NCBI GenBank assembly: GCA_017433855.1
Contig: JAFRGM010000004.1
Span: forward strand, 82,025 to 146,024
Origin: Candidatus Saccharimonadota bacterium
GTDB lineage: Bacteria > Patescibacteriota > Saccharimonadia > Saccharimonadales > Saccharimonadaceae
DNA: 64,000 nucleotides
Direction: 5' to 3'
Shown here: piece after piece, positions 46,060 through 55,539 of the stretch
Position numbering within the stretch: position 1 is the stretch's first letter
How the letters are laid out: every line of letters starts with the position of its first letter
Translations under genes and position numbers: made by a program
The notes under the pieces: model-generated
Database searches by the model: none
Told to the model about the DNA's origin: nothing
What the model saw: only the letters and a program-made list of their open reading frames with translations

Positions 46060-47427
46060 CTATTCTTCTCGTGTTTTATCAAGCGACATAAAACGTAGTA
46101 GTTCTGGGTGGAAGTATAATTCAATCTTGCCGATGGCGCCATGACGGTGCTTTTGCACTAGCAACTCGGTAATATGCGTTTCCTCATAATTATCATCATT
46201 TTGACGGTAATAATCTGGGCGGTGCAAAAACATCACAAGGTCAGCGTCCTGCTCAATGGAGCCAGACTCACGCAAATCGGATAGCACTGGTCGTGGATCA
46301 TCACGCCCGGTAACGTTACGTGATAGCTGCGCCAAAGCAATCACTGGTATTTCAAGTTCACGCGCCAAAATCTTTAGGCCACGCGATATCTCCGTCACCT
46401 CTTGCACACGCTGCCCCTTATAGCGGTCGGAGCCTTGAATCAACGTCAAGTAGTCTACAATCACAATACCAATATCGTGATCGTGTGCTGCGCGTCGGGC
46501 CTTATTGCGTAAGTCCATAATAGTCATTGAGCTAGTATCATCAATGTAAATTGGTAGCTCATCCATTTCACCCATAGCATCATTAATGCGTGAAAATTCA
46601 TCATCAGTGAGGTTGCCAGTACGCATCTTCCAGTTGTCTACGCCAGATACATCCGAAATCATCCGATCCACAATTTCATTGGCCGCCATCTCCATCGAAA
46701 AGAACAGCACCCCACGATTATTAATGCTTGCAATGTTATAGGCTAAGTTCTGCGCAAAAGTTGTCTTACCCATTGCTGGACGTGCACCAATAATAATTAA
46801 ATCACCCTTCTGGAAACCAGCCGTTTTCTTATCGAGATCGCGAAACCCAGTTTTAAGACCTCGGAGTGCACCCTTATTTTTGTGTAACTCTTCAATTCTA
46901 TCGAACGCATCTGCAAGCAGCTTGTCCATCGGTGTATAGTCGGTCTTGATGATTTTATCAGAAACCTCAAAAAGCTTCTTTTCTGCAGCACCCACAAGGT
47001 CGCTCACATTAGCATCTTCCTCGTAAGCCTTTTCAACAATCTCGGTGCCAGCCTCAATTAGGCGCCGCCTGGTCGAGGCTCGTTCTATAATCTCAGCATA
47101 AGCTCTTGCGTGTGATGCTGCGGGTACAAAATTAGAAAGCTCCGTCAAATATGGCGCCCCACCAATACCTTTGAGCTGTTTTGAACGTTTTAACTCGGAA
47201 GTAATAGTAAGTAGGTCGATTGGCTGATGTTGGTCATATAAATCCAGCATCGTTTTATAAATTATTTGATGCTTTTCATCATAAAAATCATTCGGCCGTA
47301 CTATATTTAGTACATCCGTCAAGGCTTTTTCCGAAATCATTACCGCACCAAGTAAAGATTTTTCAGCCACAATGTCCTGTGGTGGTATTCTGCCACTACG
47401 ATTAGAACGGGTCGTCTCCTCCATCAT
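46060..47427 (-). CDS. dnaB: Replicative DNA helicase DnaB
   Basis: A protein of 455 residues: an N-terminal DnaG-binding domain (EKSLLGAVMI...), RecA-like Walker A GARPAMGKTTFA, and VIVDYLTLIQG with LSDLRESGSIEQDAD. It unwinds the fork. It overlaps dnaX by 26 bp, with GGAGGTGAGG in the dnaX end acting as ribosome-binding site. Confidence 0.96.
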   Translation of the reverse strand: MMEETTRSNRSGRIPPQDIVAEKSLLGAVMISEKALTDVLNIVRPNDFYDEKHQIIYKTMLDLYDQHQPIDLLTITSELKRSKQLKGIGGAPYLTELSNFVPAASHARAYAEIIERASTRRRLIEAGTEIVEKAYEEDANVSDLVGAAEKKLFEVSDKIIKTDYTPMDKLLADAFDRIEELHKNKGALRGLKTGFRDLDKKTAGFQKGDLIIIGARPAMGKTTFAQNLAYNIASINNRGVLFFSMEMAANEIVDRMISDVSGVDNWKMRTGNLTDDEFSRINDAMGEMDELPIYIDDTSSMTIMDLRNKARRAAHDHDIGIVIVDYLTLIQGSDRYKGQRVQEVTEISRGLKILARELEIPVIALAQLSRNVTGRDDPRPVLSDLRESGSIEQDADLVMFLHRPDYYRQNDDNYEETHITELLVQKHRHGAIGKIELYFHPELLRFMSLDKTREE

Positions 47428-48808
47428 TTTTTACCTCACCTCCCATTATATCAGACATTTTTGAAATTACGTCGTCTTTGTTGATATTTTTATATTCGTT
47501 ATAATCATGGATTATCACTTTTAACCCATCGGCCGCATCAATTAGTATTTTTTTGTGAGCGTCTTTCGATAAACTTATTTGGGTAAAACTCTTATTTGGA
47601 TAAATATTCAAAGTATCCTTAGTGGCAATATATTTACAATTTTCAACCTGTGTCCCCACACCGCTATCGGCAGATTTCACTCTTCCCACAAACTCCGCCC
47701 AGTTGAAATTTACGCTAGGTAGATTTGGAGTTGATGGTGGGGTGTCCACGTCTCGGCTTGGGGGATTTCGGAGCGCGGCAGCGCGAGAATTAGCGCCGTC
47801 CGCCCGTGGCGACGGGCCGGACGGACGCGACCCCAAGCGAGAGGTGGATACCTCTGCAACCTGCTTCTCTACACTCGGCGTAACTTTGTCCGGATACAGC
47901 GCCACTAGTAACTTCGCTTCTGCATAAGGCGCTTTTACGTCTGGTAGTTTCGCCAGCAATGGCAAAAGTTGTGCCTCTGGCTGCGCTACAATTCTAGCAA
48001 TCATCTCCTCTACCAAGGTTTCAACCTTGACACCAGACTGCAAAAGCTCTTTCAGTGCACTTGTTGTAGCGTCAAAAGCTCCACTCTTGTAATCTTCCAG
48101 TAAAGTCTGTATCTTTTCTTCACCCGGCAAACCCATTACTGATACTACTAAATCTTTCGTAATCTCACCGTCGGATAAAGTAGAAATCTGATCCAGTAGT
48201 GACAAAGAATCCCGGAATGAACCGCCACCGCGTCGTACGATTATTTGGAGCGCATCATCAGCTATTTTAATACCTTCCGAGTCGCAGATTTTCTTTAGGT
48301 GCTTAAACATTACTGCTTCATCTGCCAGCTTAAAGGTGAAAGTCTGTGCACGGGATGTAATTGTTACTGGCACCTTATAGGCATCCGTTGTAGCCATTAT
48401 AAAAATTACGTGCTGAGGCGGCTCTTCTAAGGTTTTTAGGAGCGCATTAAAGGCCTCTTTCGTCAACATGTGCACTTCATCGATAATGTAAACTTTATAC
48501 TTACCACTAGTTGGAGCAATTGCAACCTTTTCGCGTAGTTCCCTAATGTTATCAATACCACGATTGCTAGCGCCATCAATCTCAATAATGTCAACATAGT
48601 CATCTTCTAGCTCATACTTGAAACCATTTACCTCATGTGCTAAAATTCGTGCAACGCTAGTCTTGCCGCAACCTCTTGGCCCCACAAAAAGATAGGCATG
48701 GCTTACCCTACCATTTTTAAGTGCACTACTAAGTGGCCCTACAACCTGGTCCTGTCCAATAACGTCGGCTAATTTAGTTGGCCTATACTTCCGGTAGAGT
48801 GATTTCAT
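47402..48808 (-). CDS. dnaX: DNA polymerase III subunit gamma/tau with inserted element
   Basis: A protein of 468 residues. The clamp-loader ATPase is intact: Walker A GPRGCGKTS, DEVHML, the SRAQTF sensor and RDSLSLLDQ. The zinc-binding cysteines normally between Walker A and DEVH are missing (HEVNGFKYELEDDYVD). Residues about 319-356 come from the palindromic element at 47741-47853, inserted in the linker after the collar domain. The start codon overlaps the upstream stop in ATGA. Confidence 0.94.
   Translation of the reverse strand: MKSLYRKYRPTKLADVIGQDQVVGPLSSALKNGRVSHAYLFVGPRGCGKTSVARILAHEVNGFKYELEDDYVDIIEIDGASNRGIDNIRELREKVAIAPTSGKYKVYIIDEVHMLTKEAFNALLKTLEEPPQHVIFIMATTDAYKVPVTITSRAQTFTFKLADEAVMFKHLKKICDSEGIKIADDALQIIVRRGGGSFRDSLSLLDQISTLSDGEITKDLVVSVMGLPGEEKIQTLLEDYKSGAFDATTSALKELLQSGVKVETLVEEMIARIVAQPEAQLLPLLAKLPDVKAPYAEAKLLVALYPDKVTPSVEKQVAEVSTSRLGSRPSGPSPRADGANSRAAALRNPPSRDVDTPPSTPNLPSVNFNWAEFVGRVKSADSGVGTQVENCKYIATKDTLNIYPNKSFTQISLSKDAHKKILIDAADGLKVIIHDYNEYKNINKDDVISKMSDIMGGEVKNDGGDDPF
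47741..47853 (+). repeat. Palindromic structured element, copy 3, inside dnaX
   Basis: Arms at 47741-47764 and 47831-47853 pair over about 22 bp with two imperfections. The core keeps the GGCA-loop hairpin (here GCGC/GCGC) and the large hairpin (CGTCCG/CGGACG around CCCGT-GGCG-ACGGG with the same bulged C). Stem bases differ from copies 1 and 2 but pairing is kept. It lies antisense to dnaX and is translated as part of it. Confidence 0.85.
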
Positions 48809-49323
48809 AGTGCAGCTTCAACCGCCGCCCAAGTTGCGTCGTCGTTGCTGGCCGGAATCGTCACCGACACCTGCGACCCTTCGTGTAATCTGAAATAAGT
48901 TACTGAAGCATACAAAATCTGGTACTCTTTACCTGCCACCTCTACAAAGTATTTATCGTCATGATGAGTCAGAGTCACAATTACGGTCTTGCGTTCTACC
49001 GGCCCGATTTGCTTATACGTAAACTTGCCATCATCCGAAATGGTGAGCTTCATAATATCGCCCTCTACGAGCTTAGACTTTGAAGCATAATTGGCCGGCA
49101 CTGGATAATTCTTACCATCTGGGCCAATCATAATTTGTCCATCAAAAATCCCCTCAATCACCTTGCCCTCAGGCCCAGAAACAATGGTTTCTCTAGGTGT
49201 AGTAATGGTATTTCCGTCACCCAAAATAGAAATCAAAAGCTCTTTAGCTGCAGCAAGATTAGTTTCCGCATCAGTTATCAACCCCCGCAAACGTTTTATT
49301 TGTTTTTCTGGTATTTCAGACAT
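48805..49323 (-). CDS. Hypothetical protein upstream of dnaX
   Basis: A protein of 172 residues: an N-terminal helical segment (about 1-35), then a beta-rich region with VIEGIFDGQIMIGPDGKNYP and GDIMKLTISDDGKF, resembling small beta-barrel or KOW-like strands. I do not recognise the family. It is translationally coupled to dnaX (ATGA), which suggests a role around replication or translation. Promoter TTGACT and TATAAT lie at about 49355-49385. Confidence 0.7.
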   Translation of the reverse strand: MSEIPEKQIKRLRGLITDAETNLAAAKELLISILGDGNTITTPRETIVSGPEGKVIEGIFDGQIMIGPDGKNYPVPANYASKSKLVEGDIMKLTISDDGKFTYKQIGPVERKTVIVTLTHHDDKYFVEVAGKEYQILYASVTYFRLHEGSQVSVTIPASNDDATWAAVEAAL

Positions 49324-49440
49324 CACCTCGCGTTCCTGTCTATGTATAGTATTAATATTATATTATACCTTCACCACCCAAAAGTCAATAATCTTTTGGT
49401 AAAGTTTTCCACCAAATTAACAGTGGTAGAACGCAAAATG

Positions 49441-49455
49441 TTGTAAATTTTACAA
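49441..49455. promoter_or_regulatory. Third TTGTA-N5-TACAA palindrome
   Basis: TTGTA-AATTT-TACAA, with the same half-sites as the pair at 333-389. It lies about 56 bp upstream of the promoter of the hypothetical gene before dnaX. Confidence 0.35.
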
Positions 49456-49460
49456 TAAGC

Positions 49461-50516
49461 CTATTTGCTCTGCCAAAGCCCAGTATGCTTGGACCCATCG
49501 TAAATCATTGTTGGGATACCCTTAATTTTAAGAGTCTGTTCAATTAGTTCCTTATTTTCCGTCATTTTAGTGGTAGTTTCTGGGTAGTAAGCTATTTCGT
49601 GAATGGTTTTGAGCCCATCTTCGGCGATGCCAGCTTCCTTAAGCCACCATTCTAGGAGATAGATGGTTTCAGTATTCGTAAAATCTTCACTATTTAATAC
49701 TGTCTGGTAAATCACGCCGTCTTCATTTTTATCTGTAAAGATATGGTCTAAAATCTTAATGGCCAGCCCAGCCTCAATTTGCTCGGCGGCAAACATATAA
49801 CGCACTACTGTCTCGGAGTTCTTAAACTTATAATTGCCGTCCGCATCCTGTATGGCGAAAGGTACCAAATGCACATCATATTCATCGAAAAACCCTGCAG
49901 CTTTTTGATTGCGATAAGAAGCCATACAAACAGAACAACCCGGATCAAAAATATCAATCGCAATGGGCTTATCCGCATTCGTAGAAGTGTTCACTGAAAC
50001 ATAATTAAAATCATATTCATTTGCATTGTAAGTTTTGAACTTTTCCGGGATAGCTTCAAATATCTCACCCCATTCTGTAAACCATCTGCCAGTGGCCTCA
50101 AAGACATTTTTTGGCTCCGACTCGTCTATCGAACAAACTTCTGCACTAAGCGTACAAGCCGACGGCTTCGTCACATTGCAGCTACCTAGTGCCCAGAGTG
50201 CAAGTAAGGACTTAATAGCAGTCAAAACCGCCCAAACCGCCACAACCACAATCAGCACCGAAATAATCTCAATCAAAACCGACAACGGCTTCACCCACTT
50301 TGGATGTTTGACGATAACTCGCGACAAAATTGTATTTTTAACGTCATCCTTAAAGCCAGTTTCACATTTTTGTAGTCGCACTTTTTTCCATAAACACCCC
50401 CAAGCCTTCTTAAACAGTTTTAGATAATTCTTACCTACCGTCGGCTTAAAAATTGATATTACGGCCACAAAACCCCCAATCAATGCCAAAATAATAAAAG
50501 CAGCTATACACACCAT
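49461..50516 (-). CDS. Membrane-anchored thioredoxin/DsbA-like protein
   Basis: A protein of 351 residues with N-terminal membrane segments (about 1-22 and 78-112). The extracellular thioredoxin-fold domain has an active-site DPGCSVCM (about residue 195) and the cis-proline loop GIPTMIYDG near the end. It would oxidise or isomerise disulfides in exported proteins such as the cysteine-paired secreted factors here. Start codon ATG; no clear Shine-Dalgarno. Confidence 0.78.
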   Translation of the reverse strand: MVCIAAFIILALIGGFVAVISIFKPTVGKNYLKLFKKAWGCLWKKVRLQKCETGFKDDVKNTILSRVIVKHPKWVKPLSVLIEIISVLIVVVAVWAVLTAIKSLLALWALGSCNVTKPSACTLSAEVCSIDESEPKNVFEATGRWFTEWGEIFEAIPEKFKTYNANEYDFNYVSVNTSTNADKPIAIDIFDPGCSVCMASYRNQKAAGFFDEYDVHLVPFAIQDADGNYKFKNSETVVRYMFAAEQIEAGLAIKILDHIFTDKNEDGVIYQTVLNSEDFTNTETIYLLEWWLKEAGIAEDGLKTIHEIAYYPETTTKMTENKELIEQTLKIKGIPTMIYDGSKHTGLWQSK

Positions 50517-50534
50517 AATAATTTTATTTTACCA

Positions 50535-51698
50535 TTAGTTCAATACTTTGGAAAGTACCTTTTTAGTCTTCTCAATATCGCTACCCTTGGTATGTAGCCC
50601 TAACGAAAAACGCATCAGCGGTGGCATCTTTAGTATATGATCCAAGTAATAATGTGCGCAAAAATATCCAGTGCGCCCCATGATATTCTCACGCGACAAG
50701 GCTTCGCCGAGCAAGTGCGAATCAATACCTTCAACATAAAACGACATTGTTGGGTTGGCTTCATTATTCACTAAATGCACTTTGGGCGAATTTGCTAGAA
50801 ACTCATACAAATCATCATAATAATTGTGAAAATCTTGCCAGGCTTTTTGGGGTACACCCATTAGCCAATCTAGTGCGGCATTAAGTCCCACGATTTCGCC
50901 CCAAGCCATCAAACCAGATTCAAATCTTGTATATTTATGATCTTTACGTTCCGAGGATAGCAGGAAGGAATCTTTATTTACGTCATCTACCATGCCGCCT
51001 CCAAGCCAATATGGCAACAGCATTTCATTTAGGCTATCATTCCACACAACCACTCCCAGCGACGGAGCATACATTTTGTGTGCTGAAAAACAAATTGCAT
51101 CAACCTCTATGCCACGTAACACTTCTGCCGAGTGTGCCATCGCTTGTGCCGCGTCAATGATTAGGATTCCACCCGCCTTATGAACTGCCTTATTTAAGGC
51201 ACCCAGATTTTTAAGGGTTCGTCCGTCAAAATTCGATGCCGCATTTACCACTACGACCGCCTTCCTAAAATCGCATCCAGCAAGGTTTATACTACCGTCT
51301 GGCTCGCGTTCAATCACCTCGCGGGGCAAGCCAGTGCGCTCGCTCATTGCCATCGTAGCCAAAAACGGCGAATTATGTTCAATGTCACTAGTAATAATCT
51401 TCCCAAACTTGCTCGTGTCTATTTGCGACAAAATCAAATTGATACCATAAGTCGTATTAAGCGTAAACGATACATTGTACCTGCGCCCCTTTAGCTTCAA
51501 ATATTTTAATACCTTATTCCGGCAATCCTCTACCAAGGCATCAGTTTCGCGCCCCCAACGATACTTTACACGCTCGCCGCAAGAATTGTGTTTTAGATAA
51601 TAATCATTTATCGCATCAATAACTGGCCGCGGCCGCAAAGATTGGCAGGCAGCGTCAAAATATACTTCGCCATCAATTAGATAATCAAAATCTTTCAT
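50535..51698 (-). CDS. Cysteine desulfurase-like class V aminotransferase
   Basis: A protein of 387 residues with the PLP lysine in SAHKMYAPSLG, IIDAAQAMAH, and a cysteine in GRTGYFCAHYYL at the place of the SufS/CsdA active Cys. It probably releases sulfur from cysteine for thiolation (MnmA) or Fe-S use (QueH). TATAAT ends 6 bases before the ATG at 51698, so the mRNA is probably leaderless; the upstream in-frame start would include the promoter. Confidence 0.82.
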   Translation of the reverse strand: MKDFDYLIDGEVYFDAACQSLRPRPVIDAINDYYLKHNSCGERVKYRWGRETDALVEDCRNKVLKYLKLKGRRYNVSFTLNTTYGINLILSQIDTSKFGKIITSDIEHNSPFLATMAMSERTGLPREVIEREPDGSINLAGCDFRKAVVVVNAASNFDGRTLKNLGALNKAVHKAGGILIIDAAQAMAHSAEVLRGIEVDAICFSAHKMYAPSLGVVVWNDSLNEMLLPYWLGGGMVDDVNKDSFLLSSERKDHKYTRFESGLMAWGEIVGLNAALDWLMGVPQKAWQDFHNYYDDLYEFLANSPKVHLVNNEANPTMSFYVEGIDSHLLGEALSRENIMGRTGYFCAHYYLDHILKMPPLMRFSLGLHTKGSDIEKTKKVLSKVLN

Positions 51699-51766
51699 AT
51701 TATCATTATACCAAAAAATCACCCTTGCGAGTGATTTCTGGTAACATTAGCCGACCAAGTATTGAA

Positions 51767-52138
51767 TTAAGCTAATTCAACAGTAGCACCAGCTTCTTCG
51801 AGTGCTTTCTTCATCGCTTCAGCGTCAGCCTTTGCGACTTTCTCCTTTACGGTAGCAGGAGCGCCGTCTACGATAGCCTTAGCTTCGCCAAGACCAAGAC
51901 CGGTAGCTTCCTTTACAGCCTTGATGACTGCAATCTTCTGTGCGCCAGCATCCTTGAGTACTACGTCGTATTCAGACTTCTCGTCGGCGCCAGCAGCACC
52001 AGCATCACTAGCCACTGCAACAACAGCTGCAGCTGGCTCAATGCCGTATTCATCTTTCAAAACAGTTTTGAGTTCATTGACCTCAAGCACAGTCATATTG
52101 ACAAGCTCTTCAGCCAACTTTTTGATATCAGTTGCCAT
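51767..52138 (-). CDS. rplL: 50S ribosomal protein L7/L12
   Basis: A protein of 123 residues with an N-terminal dimer domain ([14 protein letters not shown]), an alanine-rich hinge and the C-terminal factor-binding domain ([20 protein letters not shown]). It forms the ribosomal stalk. It is 23 bp after rplJ. Confidence 0.97.
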   Translation of the reverse strand: MATDIKKLAEELVNMTVLEVNELKTVLKDEYGIEPAAAVVAVASDAGAAGADEKSEYDVVLKDAGAQKIAVIKAVKEATGLGLGEAKAIVDGAPATVKEKVAKADAEAMKKALEEAGATVELA

Positions 52139-52161
52139 AAAATTCCTTTCTTAGAAATATC

Positions 52162-52719
52162 TTAAGCGGTTGCTTCTTTAGCTTCTTCGGTAGTAGCAGC
52201 TTCAGCGGCTTCAGCCGGTTTTGCTGCAACAGTCTCAGGCTTGTTCTCAAGACCAGAAACGATGCCATTGATGCCAGACAACAACGTGTCCACCACCTGT
52301 GCGATAAGTTCGTTCTTGGTTGGGAGAGATCCAAGCGTTTTTACTTCCTCGGTTGAAAGGCTATTGCCCTCTGCGTTGAAGCCACCAATTAGTTCCATTT
52401 TGTCGTGGGTCTTAGCAAATTTGGTTAAGACCTTAGCCGCGTCAAAATCTTCATCGGTGCCAAGCGCATAGAGTAATTGACCAGTCAAATTAGAAGTTTC
52501 CGTATCTTTATAAGCCGCGATTTCTTTCATCGCCACTTTTACAAGACGGTTCTTTACTACCTTAATCTTCACGTTAGACTCGCGAGCAAGTCTGCGCAAT
52601 TCCTGTAGTTCTTTTACGGATAGCCCTTGATACTTTGCGTAGACTACCATTTTGGAGTCAGATAGAAGTGTGGTTAAATCAGCAACCAACGTGTTCTTTT
52701 TATCTCTTGAAATTGCCAT
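52162..52719 (-). CDS. rplJ: 50S ribosomal protein L10
   Basis: A protein of 185 residues starting MAISRDKKNTLVADL, with VYAKYQGLSVKELQELRR typical of L10. It anchors L7/L12 to the ribosome. It is led by an L10-type leader RNA. The C-terminus is Ala/Glu-rich. Confidence 0.96.
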   Translation of the reverse strand: MAISRDKKNTLVADLTTLLSDSKMVVYAKYQGLSVKELQELRRLARESNVKIKVVKNRLVKVAMKEIAAYKDTETSNLTGQLLYALGTDEDFDAAKVLTKFAKTHDKMELIGGFNAEGNSLSTEEVKTLGSLPTKNELIAQVVDTLLSGINGIVSGLENKPETVAAKPAEAAEAATTEEAKEATA

Positions 52720-52837
52720 AAAAAGTTCCTTTGGTTATTTATTATTAGGGTCGGCTAATTGTTAAATAGCGTCACCAAATATACAAGTAATTCCTCGGTG
52801 GCAAATTAAGCATACGCAGCCACTGTCTTTGGTAACT
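52720..52837 (-). promoter_or_regulatory. L10 (rplJ) leader RNA
   Basis: The leader contains ACCAAAGACAGTGGCTG and TTGCCACCGAGGAA, matching the conserved halves of the ribosomal L10 leader that L10-(L12)4 binds to repress its own operon. Coupled to the promoter at 52844-52872. Confidence 0.75.
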
Positions 52838-52843
52838 CCTTCC

Positions 52844-52872
52844 ATTATAGCACACTTTGCTTAAAAAATCAA
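52844..52872 (-). promoter_or_regulatory. rplJ-rplL promoter
   Basis: TTGATT, 17 bp, extended -10 GTGTGC-TATAAT on the lower strand. Confidence 0.8.
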
Positions 52873-52917
52873 GAGTTTTACCATGTCACCCCAGTTAAAA
52901 ACGGGTATTTTTTTACA

Positions 52918-53484
52918 TCATTCACGCCTAGTGGTGGCAAATTGCACCCCGGTACCGACTGCTGTTATGCCCACAAGTAAAGGCATATAGAGTGTAGTCG
53001 GATCCAGCCCATTGGCCCAGTGAAAAATGCAAATCACAAGAGCGTACGCACCGGCTGCCGCCGTAGCCAAGACAATCGCCGGCTTCATCAACATGGTCGA
53101 AACACCAGCCAGAACCACGCCCACTACACCACCGATTAACATTGTCTGCATTTCCGTGCCAAAATACTGCGCCGTAATAGCAAGTGTTATGCCAAACACA
53201 ATACCACCCACACAAATTTTCTCGACGGTAAATCCCATCAGCCCAAGCAACAACCCACCGGCCAGCGGTAAGAGATTCTGCCAAAGTTCATTTTCTACAA
53301 TCTGCGGCACCGCTTCGCCAAGTGTCGGCAAAAGATATTGCACTAGCCTAAAACCAAGCAAAAACAAAACAATAAAAAAGCCGATTTTCTTGATCTTATA
53401 CCCGGCGAACAGAACTAAAGCACCAACAATTGCTAGTGCTACAACTTCCGCTTCGTTTAGTTCGCTAAAATATGCCAACTCCAT
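52918..53484 (-). CDS. Multi-pass membrane protein (TMEM198/DUF4203-like)
   Basis: A protein of 188 residues with about seven hydrophobic segments rich in Gly and Ala (GGLLLGLMGF, GGVVGVVLAGVSTMLM), ending in TTRRE. The pattern resembles DUF4203 membrane proteins; function unknown. TATAAT ends 6 bases before the ATG, so the mRNA is probably leaderless. The stop is TGA. Confidence 0.7.
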   Translation of the reverse strand: MELAYFSELNEAEVVALAIVGALVLFAGYKIKKIGFFIVLFLLGFRLVQYLLPTLGEAVPQIVENELWQNLLPLAGGLLLGLMGFTVEKICVGGIVFGITLAITAQYFGTEMQTMLIGGVVGVVLAGVSTMLMKPAIVLATAAAGAYALVICIFHWANGLDPTTLYMPLLVGITAVGTGVQFATTRRE

Positions 53485-53549
53485 GAATCAATTATAGCAC
53501 AAGAACAAAAAATATCTGGAGTGATATTTCCCCAGATATTTTTAGTCGA

Positions 53550-54446
53550 TTAGTTGTAAAGATTTTCAACGTTAATCGAAGGGCCCATCGTGGTAGTAAC
53601 AAACACGCTCTTTACATAAGAACCCTTGAGCGAGTTTGGCTTCTGTGCTCTAAGTGAGTCAAAGAATGCATTGGCATTTTCAAGTAACTTATCTGCGCCA
53701 AACGAAACTTTGCCAAGACCAATGTGCACAATGGCCTGCTTATCTACGCGGTATTCTACCTTACCAGCTTTAGATTCTTTTACAGCTTTTGCTACATCCA
53801 TAGTCACGGTGCCAGCCTTAGGATTTGGCATCAAGCCTTTCGGGCCAAGCAATCTAGCGAACTTACCAAGTTTAGGCATGTATTGTGGGGTAGAAATCAA
53901 TACGTCAAAGTCAATCGTGCCTTTTTCAAGTTGCTTCAAGAACTCTTCATCCTCGGCAATATCAGCCCCAGCTTCTTTAGCTGCCTTGCAAACATCAAGT
54001 GGTGCAAATACAGCTACGCGCACAGTCTTACCATTGCCATTTGGCAAAACAATCGTGGTGCGAATGTTTTGGTCGGCCTGACGCGGATCTACGCCAAGTC
54101 TTACGTGCGCTTCAAGTGCGGCATCAAATTTTACTGGACTAGTCTTGATCGCTAGCTCAATAGCATCCTTTAAGCTGTAAGCCTTGTTCTTCTCAATAAG
54201 TTTTGCAACTTCTTGATACTTCTTGCCACGACGCTCAATGCGTGGGCGGGTTACTGGCTTTTCGCCTTTTGGCTTCTCAGCCGCATCCTCGGCCGCGCGC
54301 TCAAGTTTGCGAGCTTGGCGCTCTTCCTCAGCCTTGACTTCCTCAATGTGTTTTTTAGATTTTTTGCCAGACTTTGCAAAAGTCTCGTTCTCTGCAGTAT
54401 CCACTACTTCTGTAGTTTCAACGATTTTAGCCTCTTCTTCGGCCAT
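53550..54446 (-). CDS. rplA: 50S ribosomal protein L1 with long charged N-terminal extension
   Basis: A protein of 298 residues. The L1 body starts near residue 72 (GKKYQEVAKLIEKNKAYSL) and carries FARLLGPKGLMPNPKAGT. The first 70 residues are a Glu/Lys/Ala-rich extension absent from typical L1 of about 230 residues. It forms the L1 stalk. It follows rplK by 49 bp. Confidence 0.96.
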   Translation of the reverse strand: MAEEEAKIVETTEVVDTAENETFAKSGKKSKKHIEEVKAEEERQARKLERAAEDAAEKPKGEKPVTRPRIERRGKKYQEVAKLIEKNKAYSLKDAIELAIKTSPVKFDAALEAHVRLGVDPRQADQNIRTTIVLPNGNGKTVRVAVFAPLDVCKAAKEAGADIAEDEEFLKQLEKGTIDFDVLISTPQYMPKLGKFARLLGPKGLMPNPKAGTVTMDVAKAVKESKAGKVEYRVDKQAIVHIGLGKVSFGADKLLENANAFFDSLRAQKPNSLKGSYVKSVFVTTTMGPSINVENLYN

Positions 54447-54495
54447 AATTATCCTTTCTGTGGTACAAACGGGCTAGACCCTCCCACATTAATTG

Positions 54496-54924
54496 TTATT
54501 CTTCTACTGTTACGCCCATCGAACGCGCAGTACCAGCTACTATCTTCACTGCTGCATCCAAATCATTAGCGTTAAGTTGCTCCATTTTCTTCTGAGCGAT
54601 TTCTTCAAGTTGTGCACGAGTAATCTTGCCAACTTTGTCTACATTTGGCTTACCAGAACCCTTCTCAATCTTGATTGCCTCACGAATCAAATCGTCTACT
54701 GGCTGACCGAGACAAGTCCAGTCAAATGTTCTATCTTCAAATACGCGGATGTGAACAATCACGTTCTTCCCCATGTATTCCTTGGTCTTTTCGTTAAATG
54801 GGTTGATGAAATCCATCATATTAAGACCCCACTGACCAAGTGTTGAACCTACCGGAGGCCCAGCAGTAGCTTTTCCGCCAGGAATCCTGAGTTTCAAATT
54901 ACCGATAACTTTCTTTTCTGCCAT
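54496..54924 (-). CDS. rplK: 50S ribosomal protein L11
   Basis: A protein of 142 residues with KLRIPGGKATAGPPVGSTLGQ and GTARSMGV. It binds the GTPase centre of 23S rRNA. GAGGAA precedes the ATG; a TATAAT promoter is near 54975. Confidence 0.97.
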   Translation of the reverse strand: MAEKKVIGNLKLRIPGGKATAGPPVGSTLGQWGLNMMDFINPFNEKTKEYMGKNVIVHIRVFEDRTFDWTCLGQPVDDLIREAIKIEKGSGKPNVDKVGKITRAQLEEIAQKKMEQLNANDLDAAVKIVAGTARSMGVTVEE

Positions 54925-54981
54925 CGCAAATTCCTCGATTAATTATTATTTTAGAAGCATTATGTAACATCTATAATTATA

Positions 54982-55527
54982 TCACAATTGCTTAACTTGT
55001 AAAGCATCAAGTTCTACTGGTGTTTCGCGTCCAAACATAGATACCATCACCTTGAGCTTGCCCTTAGCAGCGTCAATCTCGGATACGGTACCTTCAAAGC
55101 CCTTGAATGGTCCGTCCGTAATGGATACTACCTCGCCAATTTCGTACTTTACTGAGAACTTCGGGTCCTCCACGCCCATGCGCTTCTTAATCTTAGCAAT
55201 TTCCTTCTCGGATACTGGGGTCGGCTGCGTACCATTGCCGATAAAACCAGTTACGCCTGGAGTATTACGAATGATATACCAAGTTTCATCCGACAATTTC
55301 ATGTCAACCAGCACATAACCCTGTAAGATTTTGCGATCAACTACCTTACGCTTGCCGTTTCTAATTTCGATCTGTTTCTCTTTTGGCACAATTGCTTCAA
55401 AGATCTTATCTGCCATCTCTACCGTGTTGGTTCTCTGGTTGATGGAGTCGGCTACCTTGTCTTCGTAGCCACTATAAGTTGAAATCGCATACCACGACCT
55501 CGTTGCATCATCTCTGTTTACTGCCAT
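54982..55527 (-). CDS. nusG: Transcription termination/antitermination protein NusG
   Basis: A protein of 181 residues: NGN domain (WYAISTYSGYEDKVADSI, YVLVDMKL, RNTPGVTGFIG) and C-terminal KOW domain (EVVSITDGPFKGFEGTV). It couples RNA polymerase with ribosomes or Rho. It is 12 bp after secE. Confidence 0.96.
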   Translation of the reverse strand: MAVNRDDATRSWYAISTYSGYEDKVADSINQRTNTVEMADKIFEAIVPKEKQIEIRNGKRKVVDRKILQGYVLVDMKLSDETWYIIRNTPGVTGFIGNGTQPTPVSEKEIAKIKKRMGVEDPKFSVKYEIGEVVSITDGPFKGFEGTVSEIDAAKGKLKVMVSMFGRETPVELDALQVKQL

Positions 55528-55539
55528 GTAATCCTTTCT

